Part shown: piece after piece, positions 35,489-46,766 of the stretch
Position numbering within the stretch: the first letter of the stretch is position 1
Layout of the letters: the number at the start of each line of letters is the position of its first letter
DNA from: Vibrio chagasii
GTDB lineage: Bacteria > Pseudomonadota > Gammaproteobacteria > Enterobacterales > Vibrionaceae
NCBI GenBank assembly: GCA_041879415.1
Contig: CP090851.1
Location: forward strand, 930,001 to 994,000
Reading direction: 5' to 3'
DNA: 64,000 nucleotides
Made by a program: the position numbers and the translations under genes
The notes under the pieces: generated by a model
Told to the model about the DNA's origin: nothing
What the model saw: only the letters and a program-made list of their open reading frames with translations
Databases searched by the model: none

Positions 35489-37021
35489 TTAGAAGCTACA
35501 CAAAATACCTTCAGGCATTAAGTGGTTGTGCACAGACAATTTGAGCAATAAGTTAGCTTGTTCGATATCTGGTGCGAAGTAGCGGTCTTTGTCGTAGAAG
35601 CTGACTTTTTCACGCAGGATCTGTTTCGCTTCTTCTACTCGAGGTGAAGATAGATTTGGAGCTCTAAAATCCAATCCTTGCGCTGCTGCTAAATACTCAA
35701 CCGCCAAGATTCCACGAGTGTTCTCTGCCATGTCACGAAGACGACGACCTGCAAAGGTTGCCATAGACACATGATCTTCTTGGTTGGCGGACGTTGGCAA
35801 GCTGTCTACAGAAGCTGGATGAGCCAGTGTTTTGTTCTCACTAGCTAGTGCTGCTGAGGTAACCTGGGCAATCATAAAGCCAGAGTTAACGCCGCCATTG
35901 TCGACTAAGAACGGTGGAAGTTTACTTAACGCGCTATCAATCAGCAGTGCCATCCGACGTTCTGACAAACTACCGATTTCAGCGATAGCTAAGGCTAGGT
36001 TATCTGCAGCCATAGCAACGGGTTCTGCGTGGAAGTTACCACCCGAAATGATGTCACCATCGTCCGCAAAGACCAGTGGATTGTCCGATACGGAGTTCGC
36101 TTCAACCATCAGTATTTCTGCTGAGTTACGGATCTGCTGCAGACACGCGCCCATCACTTGAGGCTGACAACGCAGTGAGTAAGGGTCTTGAACTTTTTCA
36201 CAACACGTGTGCGATTCACCAATTTCACTCTTCTGGTCGAGCAGATGTCGGTAAGCTAGCGCAGCGTCCATTTGCCCACGGTGACCACGAACGCGGTGAA
36301 TACGAGGATCAAATGGGCGGCGGCTACCTAGCGCAGCTTCAACAGACATAGCACCACATACCGTCGCAGACGCGAATAAGTCCTCTGCTGCGAATAGTCC
36401 TTCTAAAGCGAATGCGGTGGATGCTTGCGTACCGTTGAGTAGTGCTAAACCTTCTTTAGGAGCGAGTGTGATTGGCTCTAGTCCCGCGATCTTCATCGCT
36501 TCTAAACCAGTAATGATCTTACCGTTGTGACGAGCTTGGCCTTCACCAAGTAGAACGGTACTCATGTGGGCGAGGGGAGCAAGGTCTCCTGATGCACCTA
36601 CCGAGCCTTTTTGTGGCACACAAGGGTAGACCTGCGCGTTCACTAGATCGATAAGGGCATTGATCACTTTGAGTCGGATACCTGAGTAGCCACGAGACAA
36701 GCTGTTAATCTTGAGTACCATCATCAAGCGCACGGTTTCGTCAGACATGAACTTACCGATGCCTGCTGCGTGAGAAAGTACGATACTTTTCTGTAGAACT
36801 TCGAGATCTTCTGGGGCGATCTTGGTGTTCGCCAGTAAGCCAAAGCCCGTGTTGATGCCATAGACAGTGCGGTCTTCAGCGATCACTTGCTCTACAACCT
36901 GCATGCTTGCTTCAATATCTGGAATAGCTGCAGGGTCTAGCGACAAATTCACCGGGCTGCGGCTGATTTTACGCAGTTCAGATAGACCTAGATGCCCTGG
37001 TTTAAGTAATAAATTCAACAT
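35489..37021 (-). CDS. hutH: Histidine ammonia-lyase
   Basis: 510 aa. First step of histidine degradation: histidine to urocanate plus ammonia. The MIO cofactor tripeptide Ala-Ser-Gly is in [15 protein letters not shown] (about residue 142); Tyr in [12 protein letters not shown] contacts substrate. Start ATG at 37021 with CTGGAGAGAAC upstream; the GTG/ATG at 37036 overlaps the hutU stop. Last gene of hutI-hutG-hutU-hutH, only 14 nt after hutU. Confidence 0.97.
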   Translation of the reverse strand: MLNLLLKPGHLGLSELRKISRSPVNLSLDPAAIPDIEASMQVVEQVIAEDRTVYGINTGFGLLANTKIAPEDLEVLQKSIVLSHAAGIGKFMSDETVRLMMVLKINSLSRGYSGIRLKVINALIDLVNAQVYPCVPQKGSVGASGDLAPLAHMSTVLLGEGQARHNGKIITGLEAMKIAGLEPITLAPKEGLALLNGTQASTAFALEGLFAAEDLFASATVCGAMSVEAALGSRRPFDPRIHRVRGHRGQMDAALAYRHLLDQKSEIGESHTCCEKVQDPYSLRCQPQVMGACLQQIRNSAEILMVEANSVSDNPLVFADDGDIISGGNFHAEPVAMAADNLALAIAEIGSLSERRMALLIDSALSKLPPFLVDNGGVNSGFMIAQVTSAALASENKTLAHPASVDSLPTSANQEDHVSMATFAGRRLRDMAENTRGILAVEYLAAAQGLDFRAPNLSSPRVEEAKQILREKVSFYDKDRYFAPDIEQANLLLKLSVHNHLMPEGILCSF

Positions 37022-37035
37022 GTTCTCTCCAGACA

Positions 37036-38730
37036 TTAAAGGCGACGAAGTTCTTCGTTCAGCATAGGTAAATCAAGTTTCTGTTCTTTCGCACACTGCT
37101 TAGCAATGTCGTAACCCGCATCCGCATGACGCATAACGCCTGTTGCTGGATCATTGTGAAGTACGCGAGCAATACGCTGTGATGCATCTTCACTGCCGTC
37201 ACAACAAATCACCATACCTGAGTGTTGCGAGAAGCCCATGCCAACGCCGCCACCATGGTGTAAAGAAACCCAAGTTGCGCCGCCTGCAGTGTTTAGCAGT
37301 GCATTCAATAGAGGCCAATCTGATACCGCATCTGAACCATCCATCATGCCTTCTGTTTCACGGTTCGGGCTTGCAACCGAACCTGAATCTAGGTGGTCAC
37401 GACCAATAACGACTGGCGCTTTCAGCTCGCCATTTTTCACCATTTCATTGAAGGCTTGACCTAAGCGTTCGCGATCTTTCAGGCCAACCCAACAGATACG
37501 TGCCGGTAGACCTTGGAACTGAATGCGTTCACGAGCCATATCTAGCCAGTTGTGCAGGTGTGGGTTATCTGGAATCAGCTCTTTTACTTTTTGGTCTGTT
37601 TTGTAGATGTCTTCTGGGTCACCAGACAGTGCAGCCCAACGGAATGGACCGATGCCTTCGCAGAACAGTGGACGGATATAAGCCGGAACGAAACCTGGGA
37701 AATCAAACGCGTTTTCTACGCCTTCTTCCAGTGCCATTTGTCGAATGTTGTTGCCGTAGTCCACGGTTGCAGCGCCTCGATATTGCAGGTCTAGCATCGC
37801 TTGAACTTGAATCGCCATTGACTGCTTAGCTGCTTTAACGACTTTCGCTTCATCAATGGTGCGCTCTTGTGCTGCTTTCTCCATCGTCCAACCTTGAGGC
37901 AAGTAGCCATTCAGAGGATCGTGGGCAGAGGTTTGGTCTGTCACGACATCTGGCGTGATGTTGCGCTCTACTAACTCAGGGAACACATCCGCAGCGTTAC
38001 CTAGCAGGCCAACAGAAATAGGAGTGTCAGACTCTTTAATGATAGCCATCGCTTCATCTAAGCTGGTGGCTTTCTTGTCGACATAGCCAGTACGTAGGCG
38101 GTAATCGATTCGTGATTCATCGCATTCAACCGCAATCATTGAGAAGCCAGCCATGGTCGCTGCAAGAGGTTGAGCACCACCCATGCCGCCAAGGCCACCA
38201 GTGAGTACCCATTTGCCTTTCGCTTCGCCTTGGAAGTGTTTCTTCGCGATAGCGACAAAGGTTTCGTAAGTACCTTGAACAATGCCTTGTGAACCGATGT
38301 AGATCCAGCTACCTGCGGTCATTTGGCCGTACATCATCAAGCCTTCTTTATCGAGCTCATTGAAGTGTTCCCAGTTTGCCCAGTGTGGAACAAGGTTCGA
38401 GTTAGCGATTAATACGCGAGGTGCGTTTTTATGAGTCGGGAACACGCCTACAGGTTTACCCGATTGAACAAGCAGTGTTTGGTCGTCTTCTAAACGCTCT
38501 AATACTTCAACAATCTTGTCGTAACATTTCCAATCGCGTGCTGCACGGCCAATACCACCATACACAACCAGTGCATGCGGGTGCTCTGCCACATCAGGAT
38601 CTAGGTTGTTCATCAGCATACGAAGTGGTGCTTCTGTTAACCAAGATTTTGCGCGCAAAGTGGTGCCATGAGGTGCGCGAATTTCGCGATTCGTGTCGAG
38701 ACGAGGGTCACTGTTGTGGTGTTCCGTCAT
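37036..38730 (-). CDS. hutU: Urocanate hydratase
   Basis: 564 aa. Converts urocanate to 4-imidazolone-5-propionate using tightly bound NAD+. Family features: [34 protein letters not shown] (NAD loop), [15 protein letters not shown] and the conserved Cys in [16 protein letters not shown]. Length is close to the P. putida enzyme (557). AAGGAA precedes the ATG. 60 bp separates it from hutG upstream. Confidence 0.97.
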   Translation of the reverse strand: MTEHHNSDPRLDTNREIRAPHGTTLRAKSWLTEAPLRMLMNNLDPDVAEHPHALVVYGGIGRAARDWKCYDKIVEVLERLEDDQTLLVQSGKPVGVFPTHKNAPRVLIANSNLVPHWANWEHFNELDKEGLMMYGQMTAGSWIYIGSQGIVQGTYETFVAIAKKHFQGEAKGKWVLTGGLGGMGGAQPLAATMAGFSMIAVECDESRIDYRLRTGYVDKKATSLDEAMAIIKESDTPISVGLLGNAADVFPELVERNITPDVVTDQTSAHDPLNGYLPQGWTMEKAAQERTIDEAKVVKAAKQSMAIQVQAMLDLQYRGAATVDYGNNIRQMALEEGVENAFDFPGFVPAYIRPLFCEGIGPFRWAALSGDPEDIYKTDQKVKELIPDNPHLHNWLDMARERIQFQGLPARICWVGLKDRERLGQAFNEMVKNGELKAPVVIGRDHLDSGSVASPNRETEGMMDGSDAVSDWPLLNALLNTAGGATWVSLHHGGGVGMGFSQHSGMVICCDGSEDASQRIARVLHNDPATGVMRHADAGYDIAKQCAKEQKLDLPMLNEELRRL

Positions 38731-38790
38731 TTTGAAATTCCTTCTGTTTCACGTTATATCGTTGTAGTTGTATTTATCTATATAGCTGGC

Positions 38791-39816
38791 TTATTCACTG
38801 GCCATTGCGCTGGCAATATCCCAACACAAACGAGCCGCTAATCGAGCCGTTTGGCCATCCACGTCGTAGCCTGGGTTGTATTCCGCAATATCCGCGATAA
38901 TGAGTTTCTCACTGTGTTTAAAAATCTGTTCTAGGAAAGGCGCGAGCGCTTCATAGCTAACGCCTCTTGCCGCTGGGGCACTGACACCCGGCGCGGTCGC
39001 CGCAGGAAATACATCGAGATCAATTGTGAGATAGAGGTAATCACAATCAGCGATGAATTTTTGTAACTTAACCAGTTGAGCAATTTGGTTTACTTGGGTG
39101 ATATCGCGATCATGTTCGTACCACACACCAAGTTGGTCGGCTTTGTTGAACAGCGCTTTGGTATTGCTGGCGGCACTCACACCGAGACACGCGTATTGAA
39201 ATGGCCACTGATATGCATTGCAGTATTCGCTAATCTGATTAAATGGTGTGCCTGAGCTTGGCTTGACGTCAGCGATGTCGCTTTCAAATTCACGAAGATC
39301 AAAGTGAGCATCAAAGTTAACGATACCTATCTTAGCTTTGTGCTCTGGTTGAGTTCTGTGAAGATGCTCAGCGAGGCCTTGGAAAGAAGCCCAAGCGACT
39401 TCGTGACCACCTCCAAGGGTAATCACTTTGTTGGTTGATAGCGCATTGGCAATCACAGTAGCGCACTGCTTTTGGCTGAGTTCTAATTGATCGTCGTTAC
39501 ATTCAATATCGCCAAGATCAGCAATGCGTGCATCATTGTGCCAAGCCATATTAGCTAACCCTTGGCGAATCAAATTAGGTGCTTGTTTTGCGCCAACACG
39601 CCCCTTATTTCTTGCCACTCCGGCATCGCTAGCAAAACCAACCAAGGCAACAGTGTTGCCATTAAGTCCGTTATTTAAATCAGTACTTTGTACTTGCGTG
39701 GTAATGTGATGAACACGAGTACCGAGCTCACCATCTTCAAGATCATTGCGTCCCGTCCATACAAAGTTGTGAGTAGTGGATACTGTGTTAATGCTGTTGG
39801 ATTTAGATTGAGTCAT
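38791..39816 (-). CDS. hutG: Formimidoylglutamase
   Basis: 341 aa, arginase fold. Hydrolyses N-formimidoyl-L-glutamate to glutamate and formamide, the last step here. Mn ligands are visible in [17 protein letters not shown] and [10 protein letters not shown]. The start ATG at 39816 (GCGAGGTATGTC upstream) lies inside the end of hutI with a 14-nt overlap, so the two are translationally coupled. A longer frame to 39864 is rejected. Confidence 0.95.
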   Translation of the reverse strand: MTQSKSNSINTVSTTHNFVWTGRNDLEDGELGTRVHHITTQVQSTDLNNGLNGNTVALVGFASDAGVARNKGRVGAKQAPNLIRQGLANMAWHNDARIADLGDIECNDDQLELSQKQCATVIANALSTNKVITLGGGHEVAWASFQGLAEHLHRTQPEHKAKIGIVNFDAHFDLREFESDIADVKPSSGTPFNQISEYCNAYQWPFQYACLGVSAASNTKALFNKADQLGVWYEHDRDITQVNQIAQLVKLQKFIADCDYLYLTIDLDVFPAATAPGVSAPAARGVSYEALAPFLEQIFKHSEKLIIADIAEYNPGYDVDGQTARLAARLCWDIASAMASE

Positions 39817-41047
39817 GACATACCTCGCCATTAACAATGCGTTTATGCAGATGAGGTACGCCAACTTGATAGCTTAAGTCGGCAGGATGATCGATATTCC
39901 AAATAGCCAAATCAGCAGCGTAACCCACTTCAATTTTGCCTCTGTTTTGCGACTCGCCAATGGCAGCGGCAGCATGGCAAGTTACCCCGCGTAATGCTTC
40001 TTCTGGGGTTGTGCCAAACAGGGTGCAGCTCATGTTCATCATTAGTGTTAAGTCAGCAAAAGGAGAAGTGCCGGGGTTTAAGTCGGTCGCGATTGCCATT
40101 GGGATGTTGTGCTCACGAAGTAGGGAAATTGGTGGCTGTTGAGTCTCTTTCAAGAAGTAGAAAGCGCCCGGCAATAAGGTGGCGACTGTTCCTGATTTCG
40201 CCAGTGCTTTTACTCCGGTTTCATCTAGGTACTCAACATGATCGACAGACAGAGCACCGTATTTCGCGGCAAGCGCACTGCCGCCCATGTTAGAAAGCTG
40301 CTCTGTGTGGCCTTTGATCGCTAGCCCATGTTCTTTAGCAGCCGCAAATACACGATCGGTTTGTTCTAGGTTGAAGCCGATCGACTCACAGAATACGTCG
40401 ACTGCATCGGCTAAACCTTGCTGTGCAGCCTTGGGGATTATCTCTTGGCATACCAGATCAATGTAACGATCGGGTTGTTCTTTATATTCTGGTGGTACAG
40501 CGTGTGCTGCGAGTAGTGTGGTGGTGACCTTAATACGACGGTGGTTTTCTAAGGCTTTAGCAGCGCGTAACATCTTAAGTTCGTCATCAAGCGTTAAGCC
40601 ATAGCCAGACTTTACTTCAACGCTGGTGACACCACTTCTTAGCAGACCGTCTAATCTAGGCAGCGCCATCTCAACCAGTTCGGCTTCTTGTGCGGCTCGT
40701 GTCGCCGTTACCGTCGCTAAAATACCACCGCCTTGCTTTGCGATGTCGGTGTAGGAGACACCATTTAAGCGTTGTTCAAATTCATTGGCACGATTACCTG
40801 CAAACACTAGATGTGTGTGGCAATCAATCAACCCTGGGGTAACGAGCTTGTTTTTACAGTCGTAGATGATGTGATCAACAGAGCGGCTAGTACTCGCGGT
40901 ATCACAATGAAGTGACTCATCGCTTGAGTGTGACAGGCATACGATCTTACCGTTTTCGATAACGATATCTTGCGGGGAAGAAGGTTGGTAACCGTCGACT
41001 CCCGAGCTCATCGAAACCACTCGCGCATTTTTGAGGATCAAATTCAT
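39803..41047 (-). CDS. hutI: Imidazolonepropionase
   Basis: 414 aa, amidohydrolase superfamily. Opens the imidazolone ring to N-formimidoyl-glutamate. Metal and substrate motifs: [52 protein letters not shown] and [11 protein letters not shown]. Start ATG at 41047 with AGGTGATT upstream. First gene of hutIGUH, with a HutC-like dyad 29 bp before the start. Confidence 0.97.
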   Translation of the reverse strand: MNLILKNARVVSMSSGVDGYQPSSPQDIVIENGKIVCLSHSSDESLHCDTASTSRSVDHIIYDCKNKLVTPGLIDCHTHLVFAGNRANEFEQRLNGVSYTDIAKQGGGILATVTATRAAQEAELVEMALPRLDGLLRSGVTSVEVKSGYGLTLDDELKMLRAAKALENHRRIKVTTTLLAAHAVPPEYKEQPDRYIDLVCQEIIPKAAQQGLADAVDVFCESIGFNLEQTDRVFAAAKEHGLAIKGHTEQLSNMGGSALAAKYGALSVDHVEYLDETGVKALAKSGTVATLLPGAFYFLKETQQPPISLLREHNIPMAIATDLNPGTSPFADLTLMMNMSCTLFGTTPEEALRGVTCHAAAAIGESQNRGKIEVGYAADLAIWNIDHPADLSYQVGVPHLHKRIVNGEVCHDSI

Positions 41048-41075
41048 AATCACCTAGATCTTTGCTAAACAATAA

Positions 41076-41087
41076 ATGTATATACAA
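41076..41087 (-). promoter_or_regulatory. Candidate HutC operator before hutI
   Basis: ATGTATATACAA contains the palindrome TGTATATACA; HutC sites of other bacteria are of the form TTGTATA-TACAA. Located between hutC and hutI. Confidence 0.65.
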
Positions 41088-41160
41088 ATAAATAGGCTAA
41101 ATACTGACCCGAATCAAGTTGATGTTGCAAAAATGTGATCGGCGATCAGGATGATATTCT

Positions 41161-41874
41161 TTAATCTAAAACTATCTTAGAGCTTAATTTGTACTTAGAG
41201 CCTGGGTGGTAGAGTAATGCAAAGCTGATAAGGCGCTCCTTGCTCCATGTTCTTCTATTGAGAAGTAAGCAAGGTTCTGATTCCATTAGTTTTAATGCCT
41301 GACGGATGTTGGAGTCTGGAATGATGGCTTCGACCGTGTGTTCAATCGCACTCAACGGGCAACTTTTGGAAAGGTATTCATTCGGTGTTGAGGTTGAAAA
41401 GTCTTGCTCTAAGTATTGGGGAGCTGCTTGCGAGTTTACCCAGCGAGCTTCTAGTTGTATCGGTGTGTTATCGGCGAAATGGATGATTTCACTATAGAAG
41501 ACTTCCGCATTGATCATCACACCTAACCGTGTAGCGGTGCTTTCATCAGCCTTGATGCTATCGTGCTTGATCACTTGGCTTGTGTACGTTTGGCCACGGT
41601 CTTTGATCTCTTGCGCGATGTTGTTGATATCAAGTAGGGGAGATTGTGCTTTTTCTTCTGGCTCACAAACAAATGTGCCTAGCCTTGGTTTTCGAATGAG
41701 CTTGCCTTCAGACACAAGATCTCGAATGGCTTTATTCACCGTCATTCTACTCACGTTGAACTGCTCTGTGAGTTCGAGTTCGGTGGTGATTTGATAGCCA
41801 ACCGGCCAATGACCATTGCTGATCTTATCGTCTATGAACTGTTTTATTTGCAGGTAGAGCGGCGCTTTCGACAT
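41161..41874 (-). CDS. hutC: Histidine utilisation repressor, GntR/HutC family
   Basis: 237 aa. N-terminal GntR winged helix (residues 1-70; FNVSRMTVNKAIRDLVSEGK, then RKPRLGTFV) and a C-terminal UTRA effector domain (about 95-230) expected to bind urocanate. Stands just upstream of hutIGUH on the same strand. A dyad overlaps its own promoter, implying autoregulation. Confidence 0.95.
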   Translation of the reverse strand: MSKAPLYLQIKQFIDDKISNGHWPVGYQITTELELTEQFNVSRMTVNKAIRDLVSEGKLIRKPRLGTFVCEPEEKAQSPLLDINNIAQEIKDRGQTYTSQVIKHDSIKADESTATRLGVMINAEVFYSEIIHFADNTPIQLEARWVNSQAAPQYLEQDFSTSTPNEYLSKSCPLSAIEHTVEAIIPDSNIRQALKLMESEPCLLLNRRTWSKERLISFALLYHPGSKYKLSSKIVLD

Positions 41875-41887
41875 AATGAAACCTTAT

Positions 41888-41899
41888 TTGACTATACAA
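41888..41899 (-). promoter_or_regulatory. Candidate HutC operator before hutC
   Basis: TTGACTATACAA, 13 bp upstream of the hutC start; shares the TATACAA half with the hutI site. Confidence 0.55.
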
Positions 41900-42055
41900 A
41901 TAGAGTAACGGATTTTTTCACGATTTCAACATTTCCTCAGAGGATGTGAGCTTGTTCAACATAGATAGCGCAAATGTCTTGATTCTGTGGGGCAAGTGTC
42001 GCAAATTGTCACGCAACAACTATTCGTAAATCAGATGATTAGAAAGGGAAAGAAT

Positions 42056-42799
42056 ATGTTTAAGAAATTAAAGGCCTCGCTAGGCATAGGTGCAGCTAAG
42101 GTCGATACCGTCTTAGATAATATTGACGTTTTCCAAGGTGGCGAGTTGTCTGGCAACGTTCACATCATTGGTGGTGATGTTGAGCAACAAATCGACATGA
42201 TTAACTTGGTGCTCAACACAGAAGTGAAAGTGGAAACAGAAGATAGCACCAGCTACGAAACCTTTTCACTTGGCCGTATTCAAGCTGTAGAGCCGTTTGT
42301 GATTCAACCCGGCGAGACTAAGTTGGTGCCATTCCGTCTTAAGCTTAATGATGAAACGCCAGTGACTGCGTTGAACGCAAAAATGAATCAGTGCCATGTT
42401 TGGGTAGAAACCAACCTAGATATCGGCTTCGCGATTGATCCTAAAGACCGTGATTTCATCTCTGTTCACCCATTGCCAACAGTCGCGAAAATCATTCAAG
42501 GTGTTGAAGCTTCGGGTATGGCAATGGTGAAAGCCGACGTAGAGAAGGGCTACTTGAAAGGGAACACCTTCGCTTCACGTTCGGGTTGTTACCAAGAGAT
42601 TGAATTTCGCAGCGGCGGCTTCATGAATAACAAAGAAATCGAGCTGTCATTCATCGTAGATGGTTCTATGGTGCACTGCTTAGCCGAAATTGACCGCTCA
42701 CTAAGCTTCCGTGGTGACCAATACATCTCATTTACTCTGCCTGCTAACGCGGCCGACTCGGATATCTGCAACGCAGTTTCAAGAATCATGAGTGCGTAG
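42056..42799 (+). CDS. Spo0M-like sporulation-control family protein
   Basis: 247 aa from ATG at 42056 (AGAAAGGGAAAGAAT upstream); the frame opening at 41987 is leader. Begins MFKKLKASLGIGAAKVDTVL, then VFQGGELSGNVHIIGGDVEQ, the classic Spo0M/arrestin-like start, with paired beta-sandwich domains. Vibrios do not sporulate; the family is widespread with unclear roles in envelope or stress. Divergent from hutC. A terminator follows. Confidence 0.9.
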   Translation: MFKKLKASLGIGAAKVDTVLDNIDVFQGGELSGNVHIIGGDVEQQIDMINLVLNTEVKVETEDSTSYETFSLGRIQAVEPFVIQPGETKLVPFRLKLNDETPVTALNAKMNQCHVWVETNLDIGFAIDPKDRDFISVHPLPTVAKIIQGVEASGMAMVKADVEKGYLKGNTFASRSGCYQEIEFRSGGFMNNKEIELSFIVDGSMVHCLAEIDRSLSFRGDQYISFTLPANAADSDICNAVSRIMSA

Positions 42800-42851
42800 C
42801 TGTCTCTCTGTTAGTCGTCGCTCTGTCTATTAATAGAGGTAATACGATTTC

Positions 42852-42880
42852 AAAGCCGAACTTAACTGTTCGGCTTTTTT
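42852..42880. terminator. Terminator between Spo0M-like and DUF3187 genes
   Basis: AAAGCCGAAC/GTTCGGCTTT 10-bp stem, 6-nt loop, TTTTTT on the plus side. Confidence 0.88.
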
Positions 42881-42908
42881 GATTCCATCACCTTCAATTG
42901 AATTAGGT

Positions 42909-43892
42909 TCACCACTGATGCCGGTAAGCCAATTGAAAGGCGACATCGGTGGAGTTGTCCATGTTAAACACATTCTCGATGATGGAGACCTCGACTGCCG
43001 AGCGTGGCATCACATAGCGATAGCCAAACATCATTTCATTGGCTGCTTGCGAAAGTTCGGTGTCACCGTAATCAGCGCCTTCGTACCAACGATACTCTAT
43101 ATGCAATTCGTGGTTTTCAATGAGTGTTAGCTGATAGCCTCCCAACCAAGACCATGTAACCTTTTTATGTGTAAAGCCGTTATCTGAATCTCGATTAGAC
43201 TGGTTCGCAAATCCCAAGCTCGAATAGAAGGTATTGATATCGAGTTGGTATGCATAGTTGAGTTGAGCGCTTTGTTCTGTGCTGCTTCCTTTAAACGCTC
43301 CGTGACTGACGTTGTTGTGGTAAAGCGAGACACCAACAGATAGTCCATGGTTCTCTTTCTCTATTATTTGATATTGGGTGTAGAGAGTGAAAGCGCTGGT
43401 CAGTGTGTCGCCAGAAAAGTCTCGGATGCTGATATCGTGCTCTGGAGCATAGATGTCGAATTGATGTCTGGCTTTTCGATCTCGTCCGGCTTGGTCGATG
43501 CTGAACAGTTCATGGAAGTTGATGGTGATTTTGTCGAGGTGGTTGTTGGCGGCGAAAAGCCAGCGGTAATTCAGTTCTACTTGCCAGTCAGAGGTTAATT
43601 GCCATCGTAGCCCTGTTTGAAGTTGGTTTTGATAATAATCTAAATGATAGTCGCGGGAGTTGGCCCAGATACTGGCGGCTGTTAAAGAGGTAAACAGCTC
43701 GAGCTTGTCCTCTTCGAGTGGGAAACCGGAGCGAAGCATCGGAGTGAGTCGAACGGATTGCAGTGGCGCTTGGGTATAACTGATTAAGGGCCCGTAATCC
43801 TTATTGGCCCAAGCGCTCGGTACGCAGGCCGCTGTGAGCATTATGAAGGGCAGGGGTGATGTAAGCGATAGAAAAGTCCCTCGTTTTCCCAT
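42909..43892 (-). CDS. DUF3187 outer-membrane protein
   Basis: 327 aa. Signal peptide (LPFIMLTAACVPSAWA) followed by alternating beta strands with aromatic belts, ending in AYRHQW with a C-terminal aromatic residue typical of outer-membrane beta barrels. DUF3187 family of vibrios and shewanellas; function unknown. Start ATG at 43892 (GAGGTATGT upstream); the frame to 43919 is less likely. Confidence 0.83.
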   Translation of the reverse strand: MGKRGTFLSLTSPLPFIMLTAACVPSAWANKDYGPLISYTQAPLQSVRLTPMLRSGFPLEEDKLELFTSLTAASIWANSRDYHLDYYQNQLQTGLRWQLTSDWQVELNYRWLFAANNHLDKITINFHELFSIDQAGRDRKARHQFDIYAPEHDISIRDFSGDTLTSAFTLYTQYQIIEKENHGLSVGVSLYHNNVSHGAFKGSSTEQSAQLNYAYQLDINTFYSSLGFANQSNRDSDNGFTHKKVTWSWLGGYQLTLIENHELHIEYRWYEGADYGDTELSQAANEMMFGYRYVMPRSAVEVSIIENVFNMDNSTDVAFQLAYRHQW

Positions 43893-44078
43893 ACATACCT
43901 CATCCTTATTTCGGCACACCTATATAGCTTAGTTCGAAATGACTAAACCGAAATAGCCAAGTTGATTTGGCTCGTTGTGAAAAGGCGCTTCACATTGTGG
44001 AGGCTTAAAAGAAGCGATTCGAGACTACGTAAGCCGGGTGATAAAGGGGACAGAAGTGTCGGGAGCTCCCCTCCGTCA

Positions 44079-44106
44079 TTGTTATTTCATATTATTTCGT
44101 TACAAT
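44079..44106 (+). promoter_or_regulatory. Sigma70-type promoter of thrS operon
   Basis: TTGTTA (44079-44084), 16-nt spacer, TACAAT (44101-44106). Transcription would start about 44113, leaving a leader of about 150 nt. Confidence 0.6.
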
Positions 44107-44112
44107 GCTCTG

Positions 44113-44155
44113 ATACCCACGAGCGAGGCATCTGTATTTGCTTCTCCGTGGGTAT
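44113..44155 (+). promoter_or_regulatory. thrS leader hairpin 1 (operator domain-4-like)
   Basis: Outer 9-bp helix ATACCCACG/CGTGGGTAT, small internal loop, inner helix GAGGCA/TGCTTC with one G-U pair, and an 8-nt loop TCTGTATT containing TGT, the anticodon of one tRNA-Thr. No T-run follows, so it is not a terminator. Confidence 0.65.
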
Positions 44156-44222
44156 ATTTATTATGCATATATCCCCAATCAGCGTACTAGTTGATTGAAA
44201 GACATATATTAAACATTTTCAT

Positions 44223-44243
44223 GTGTTGCTTGGTGTGCAACAC
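44223..44243 (+). promoter_or_regulatory. thrS leader hairpin 2 mimicking the tRNA-Thr anticodon arm
   Basis: Perfect 7-bp stem GTGTTGC/GCAACAC closing a 7-nt loop TTGGTGT. Read as an anticodon loop this is U-U-GGU-G-U: the GGU anticodon of tRNA-Thr with U at position 33. It ends 7 nt before the AAAGGA Shine-Dalgarno. In E. coli, ThrRS represses its own translation by binding such a hairpin (operator domain 2). Confidence 0.8.
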
Positions 44244-44261
44244 CACTGTAAAGGACAAATA

Positions 44262-46190
44262 ATGCCAATTATTACTCTTCCTGACGGTAGTCAGCGTCAA
44301 TTTGACAACCCTGTATCAACTCTAGATGTTGCCCTATCAATCGGTCCTGGTCTTGCGAAAGCAACCATTGCTGGTCGTGTAGACGGCGAGCGTGTTGATG
44401 CTTGTGATCTTATCGAAAACGATGCAAGCCTAGAAATCATCACAGCTAAAGATGAAGTTGATGGCCTTGAGATCGTTCGTCACTCTTGTGCTCACCTATT
44501 AGGCCACGCGGTTAAGCAGCTTTTCCCAGAAGCGAAAATGGCGATCGGTCCTACCATCGATAACGGTTTCTACTACGATATCGACCTTGAGCACTCTCTA
44601 ACGCAAGAAGATCTAGAAAAGATCGAAAAGCGCATGAAAGAGCTAGCGAAGACCAAGTACCAGGTTGTTAAGAAGAAAGTTAGCTGGCAGGAAGCGCGTG
44701 ATGCTTTCGAAGCTCGCGGCGAAACATACAAAATGGAAATCCTAGACGAGAACGTTTCTAAAGACGACCGTCCAGGCCTATACCACCATGAAGAATACAT
44801 CGATATGTGTCGTGGTCCACACGTACCGCATATGGGTTTCTGTCAGCACTTCACACTACTAAACGTAGCGGGTGCTTACTGGCGTGGTAACAGTGACAAC
44901 AAGATGCTTCAACGTATCTACGGTACTGCATTCCATGATAAAAAAGCGCTTAAAGCTCACCTAGTTCGTCTAGAAGAAGCGGCTAAGCGTGACCACCGTA
45001 AGATTGGTAAAGCATTGGACCTATTCCACATGCAGCAAGAAGCACCAGGCATGGTGTTCTGGCACCACAACGGTTGGACTATTTTCCGTGAACTAGAAGT
45101 GTTCGTACGTCAAAAACTGACTGAGTACGATTACCAAGAAGTAAAAGGCCCACTAATGATGGACCGTGTACTTTGGGAACGTTCTGGTCACTGGGACAAA
45201 TACGCAGAAGCGATGTTCACAACGTCTTCAGAGAACCGTGAATACGCTATCAAGCCAATGAACTGCCCGGGTCACGTACAGATCTTCAACCAAGGTCTTA
45301 AATCATACCGTGATCTACCGCTACGTATGGCTGAGTTCGGCTCATGTCACCGTAACGAGCCGTCTGGCGCACTTCACGGCATCATGCGTGTTCGTGGCTT
45401 TACTCAAGATGACGCTCACGTATTCTGTACTGAAGACCAAGTTCAACAAGAAGTTAAAGCTTGTATTGAAATGGTTTACGACACTTACACAACTTTCGGT
45501 TTCGAAAATATCGTTGTTAAGCTGTCTACTCGTCCAGAGCAACGTGTAGGTTCTGACGAAATGTGGGACCGTGCTGAGGCTGACCTTAAGCTAGCACTAG
45601 AGTCAATGGAGATTGCATACGAGATTCAAGAAGGCGAAGGTGCGTTCTACGGACCTAAGATTGAATTTACTTTGCATGATTGTTTGGACCGTGCATGGCA
45701 ATGTGGTACAGTGCAGCTCGATTTTGCATTACCAGAGCGTTTAGGTGCAACTTACGTAGGTGAAGATAACGAGCGTCACACGCCAGTTATGATCCACCGC
45801 GCGATTTTAGGTTCACTTGAGCGTTTCATCGGTATTCTTATTGAAGAATACGCTGGCTTCTTCCCAACGTGGTTGGCGCCAGAACAAGCAGTTGTAATGG
45901 GCATTACAGACAAACAGTCTGAATATGTACAAGAAATTACGAAAAAACTGCAAAAAAGTGGATTTAGAGTCAAAGCAGACTTGAGAAATGAGAAGATTGG
46001 CTTTAAAATTCGCGAACATACTTTGAAACGTGTACCGTTCATGCTTGTGTGTGGTGACCAAGAAATGGAAGCCGGCGAAATTGCAGTACGTACACGTAAA
46101 GGTAAAGACCTTGGCAAGTTTAAAGTGGATGACTTTATTTCATACATCCAAGCTGAGGTTTCAAGCCGTAAGCTCAATCTGGAGGAATAG
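44262..46190 (+). CDS. thrS: Threonyl-tRNA synthetase
   Basis: 642 aa, same length as E. coli ThrRS. TGS domain (1-62), editing domain with [16 protein letters not shown] and MCRGPHVP, class II catalytic core ([10 protein letters not shown] near 332 with the zinc Cys; [26 protein letters not shown] split by motif 2) and an anticodon-binding C-terminus. Start MPIITLPDG at 44262 with AAAGGACAAATA upstream. The leader carries two anticodon-like hairpins. Stop is 2 nt before the infC start, whose ribosome site lies in the end of thrS. Confidence 0.98.
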   Translation: MPIITLPDGSQRQFDNPVSTLDVALSIGPGLAKATIAGRVDGERVDACDLIENDASLEIITAKDEVDGLEIVRHSCAHLLGHAVKQLFPEAKMAIGPTIDNGFYYDIDLEHSLTQEDLEKIEKRMKELAKTKYQVVKKKVSWQEARDAFEARGETYKMEILDENVSKDDRPGLYHHEEYIDMCRGPHVPHMGFCQHFTLLNVAGAYWRGNSDNKMLQRIYGTAFHDKKALKAHLVRLEEAAKRDHRKIGKALDLFHMQQEAPGMVFWHHNGWTIFRELEVFVRQKLTEYDYQEVKGPLMMDRVLWERSGHWDKYAEAMFTTSSENREYAIKPMNCPGHVQIFNQGLKSYRDLPLRMAEFGSCHRNEPSGALHGIMRVRGFTQDDAHVFCTEDQVQQEVKACIEMVYDTYTTFGFENIVVKLSTRPEQRVGSDEMWDRAEADLKLALESMEIAYEIQEGEGAFYGPKIEFTLHDCLDRAWQCGTVQLDFALPERLGATYVGEDNERHTPVMIHRAILGSLERFIGILIEEYAGFFPTWLAPEQAVVMGITDKQSEYVQEITKKLQKSGFRVKADLRNEKIGFKIREHTLKRVPFMLVCGDQEMEAGEIAVRTRKGKDLGKFKVDDFISYIQAEVSSRKLNLEE

Positions 46191-46192
46191 CT

Positions 46193-46744
46193 ATTAAAGG
46201 CGGAAGACGTGGCCAACAACCGGCCAAACAAAACCAGCACCGTTTAAACGGTGACATTCGTGGCGTTCGTGAAGTGCGTCTAACTGGCGCAGACGGCGAA
46301 GCTGTTGGTGTAGTATCAATCGCAGAAGCGATGGAAGCTGCAAATGAAGCTGGTATGGATCTAGTAGAGATCAGCCCTAACGCCGAGCCGCCAGTTTGTC
46401 GTGTGATGGACTACGGTAAGTTCCTCTTCGAGAAGAGCAAAGCTGCGAAAGAGCAGAAGAAAAAGCAAAAGCAGGTTCAGATTAAGGAAGTTAAATTCCG
46501 CCCTGGAACTGATATTGGAGACTATCAGGTAAAACTACGCAACCTGACTGGTTTCCTTGAAGACGGCAACAAAGTGAAGGTAACAATTCGCTTCCGTGGC
46601 CGCGAAATGGCTCACCAAGACATCGGTGTTGACGTTCTTAATCGTTTGAAAGCGGATACTGAAGAATTTGCAGTAGTCGAATCTTTCCCAACGAGAATTG
46701 AAGGTCGCCAGATGATCATGGTATTGGCCCCTAAAAAGAAGTAA
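46193..46744 (+). CDS. infC: Translation initiation factor IF-3, ATT start
   Basis: 183 aa. Binds the 30S subunit and proofreads the start codon. The true start is the rare ATT at 46193-46195, 2 nt after the thrS stop and 8 nt after GGAGG in the thrS end; reading gives (M)[20 protein letters not shown], which aligns with the E. coli IF-3 start (KGGKRVQ...). Later codons contain [18 protein letters not shown] and [17 protein letters not shown] downstream GTG/CTG start near 46274 would lose 27 conserved residues. AUU start is the known basis of IF-3 autocontrol. Confidence 0.97.
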   Translation: MKGGRRGQQPAKQNQHRLNGDIRGVREVRLTGADGEAVGVVSIAEAMEAANEAGMDLVEISPNAEPPVCRVMDYGKFLFEKSKAAKEQKKKQKQVQIKEVKFRPGTDIGDYQVKLRNLTGFLEDGNKVKVTIRFRGREMAHQDIGVDVLNRLKADTEEFAVVESFPTRIEGRQMIMVLAPKKK

Positions 46745-46766
46745 TTAACGGCTTTGCAAGTAATTG

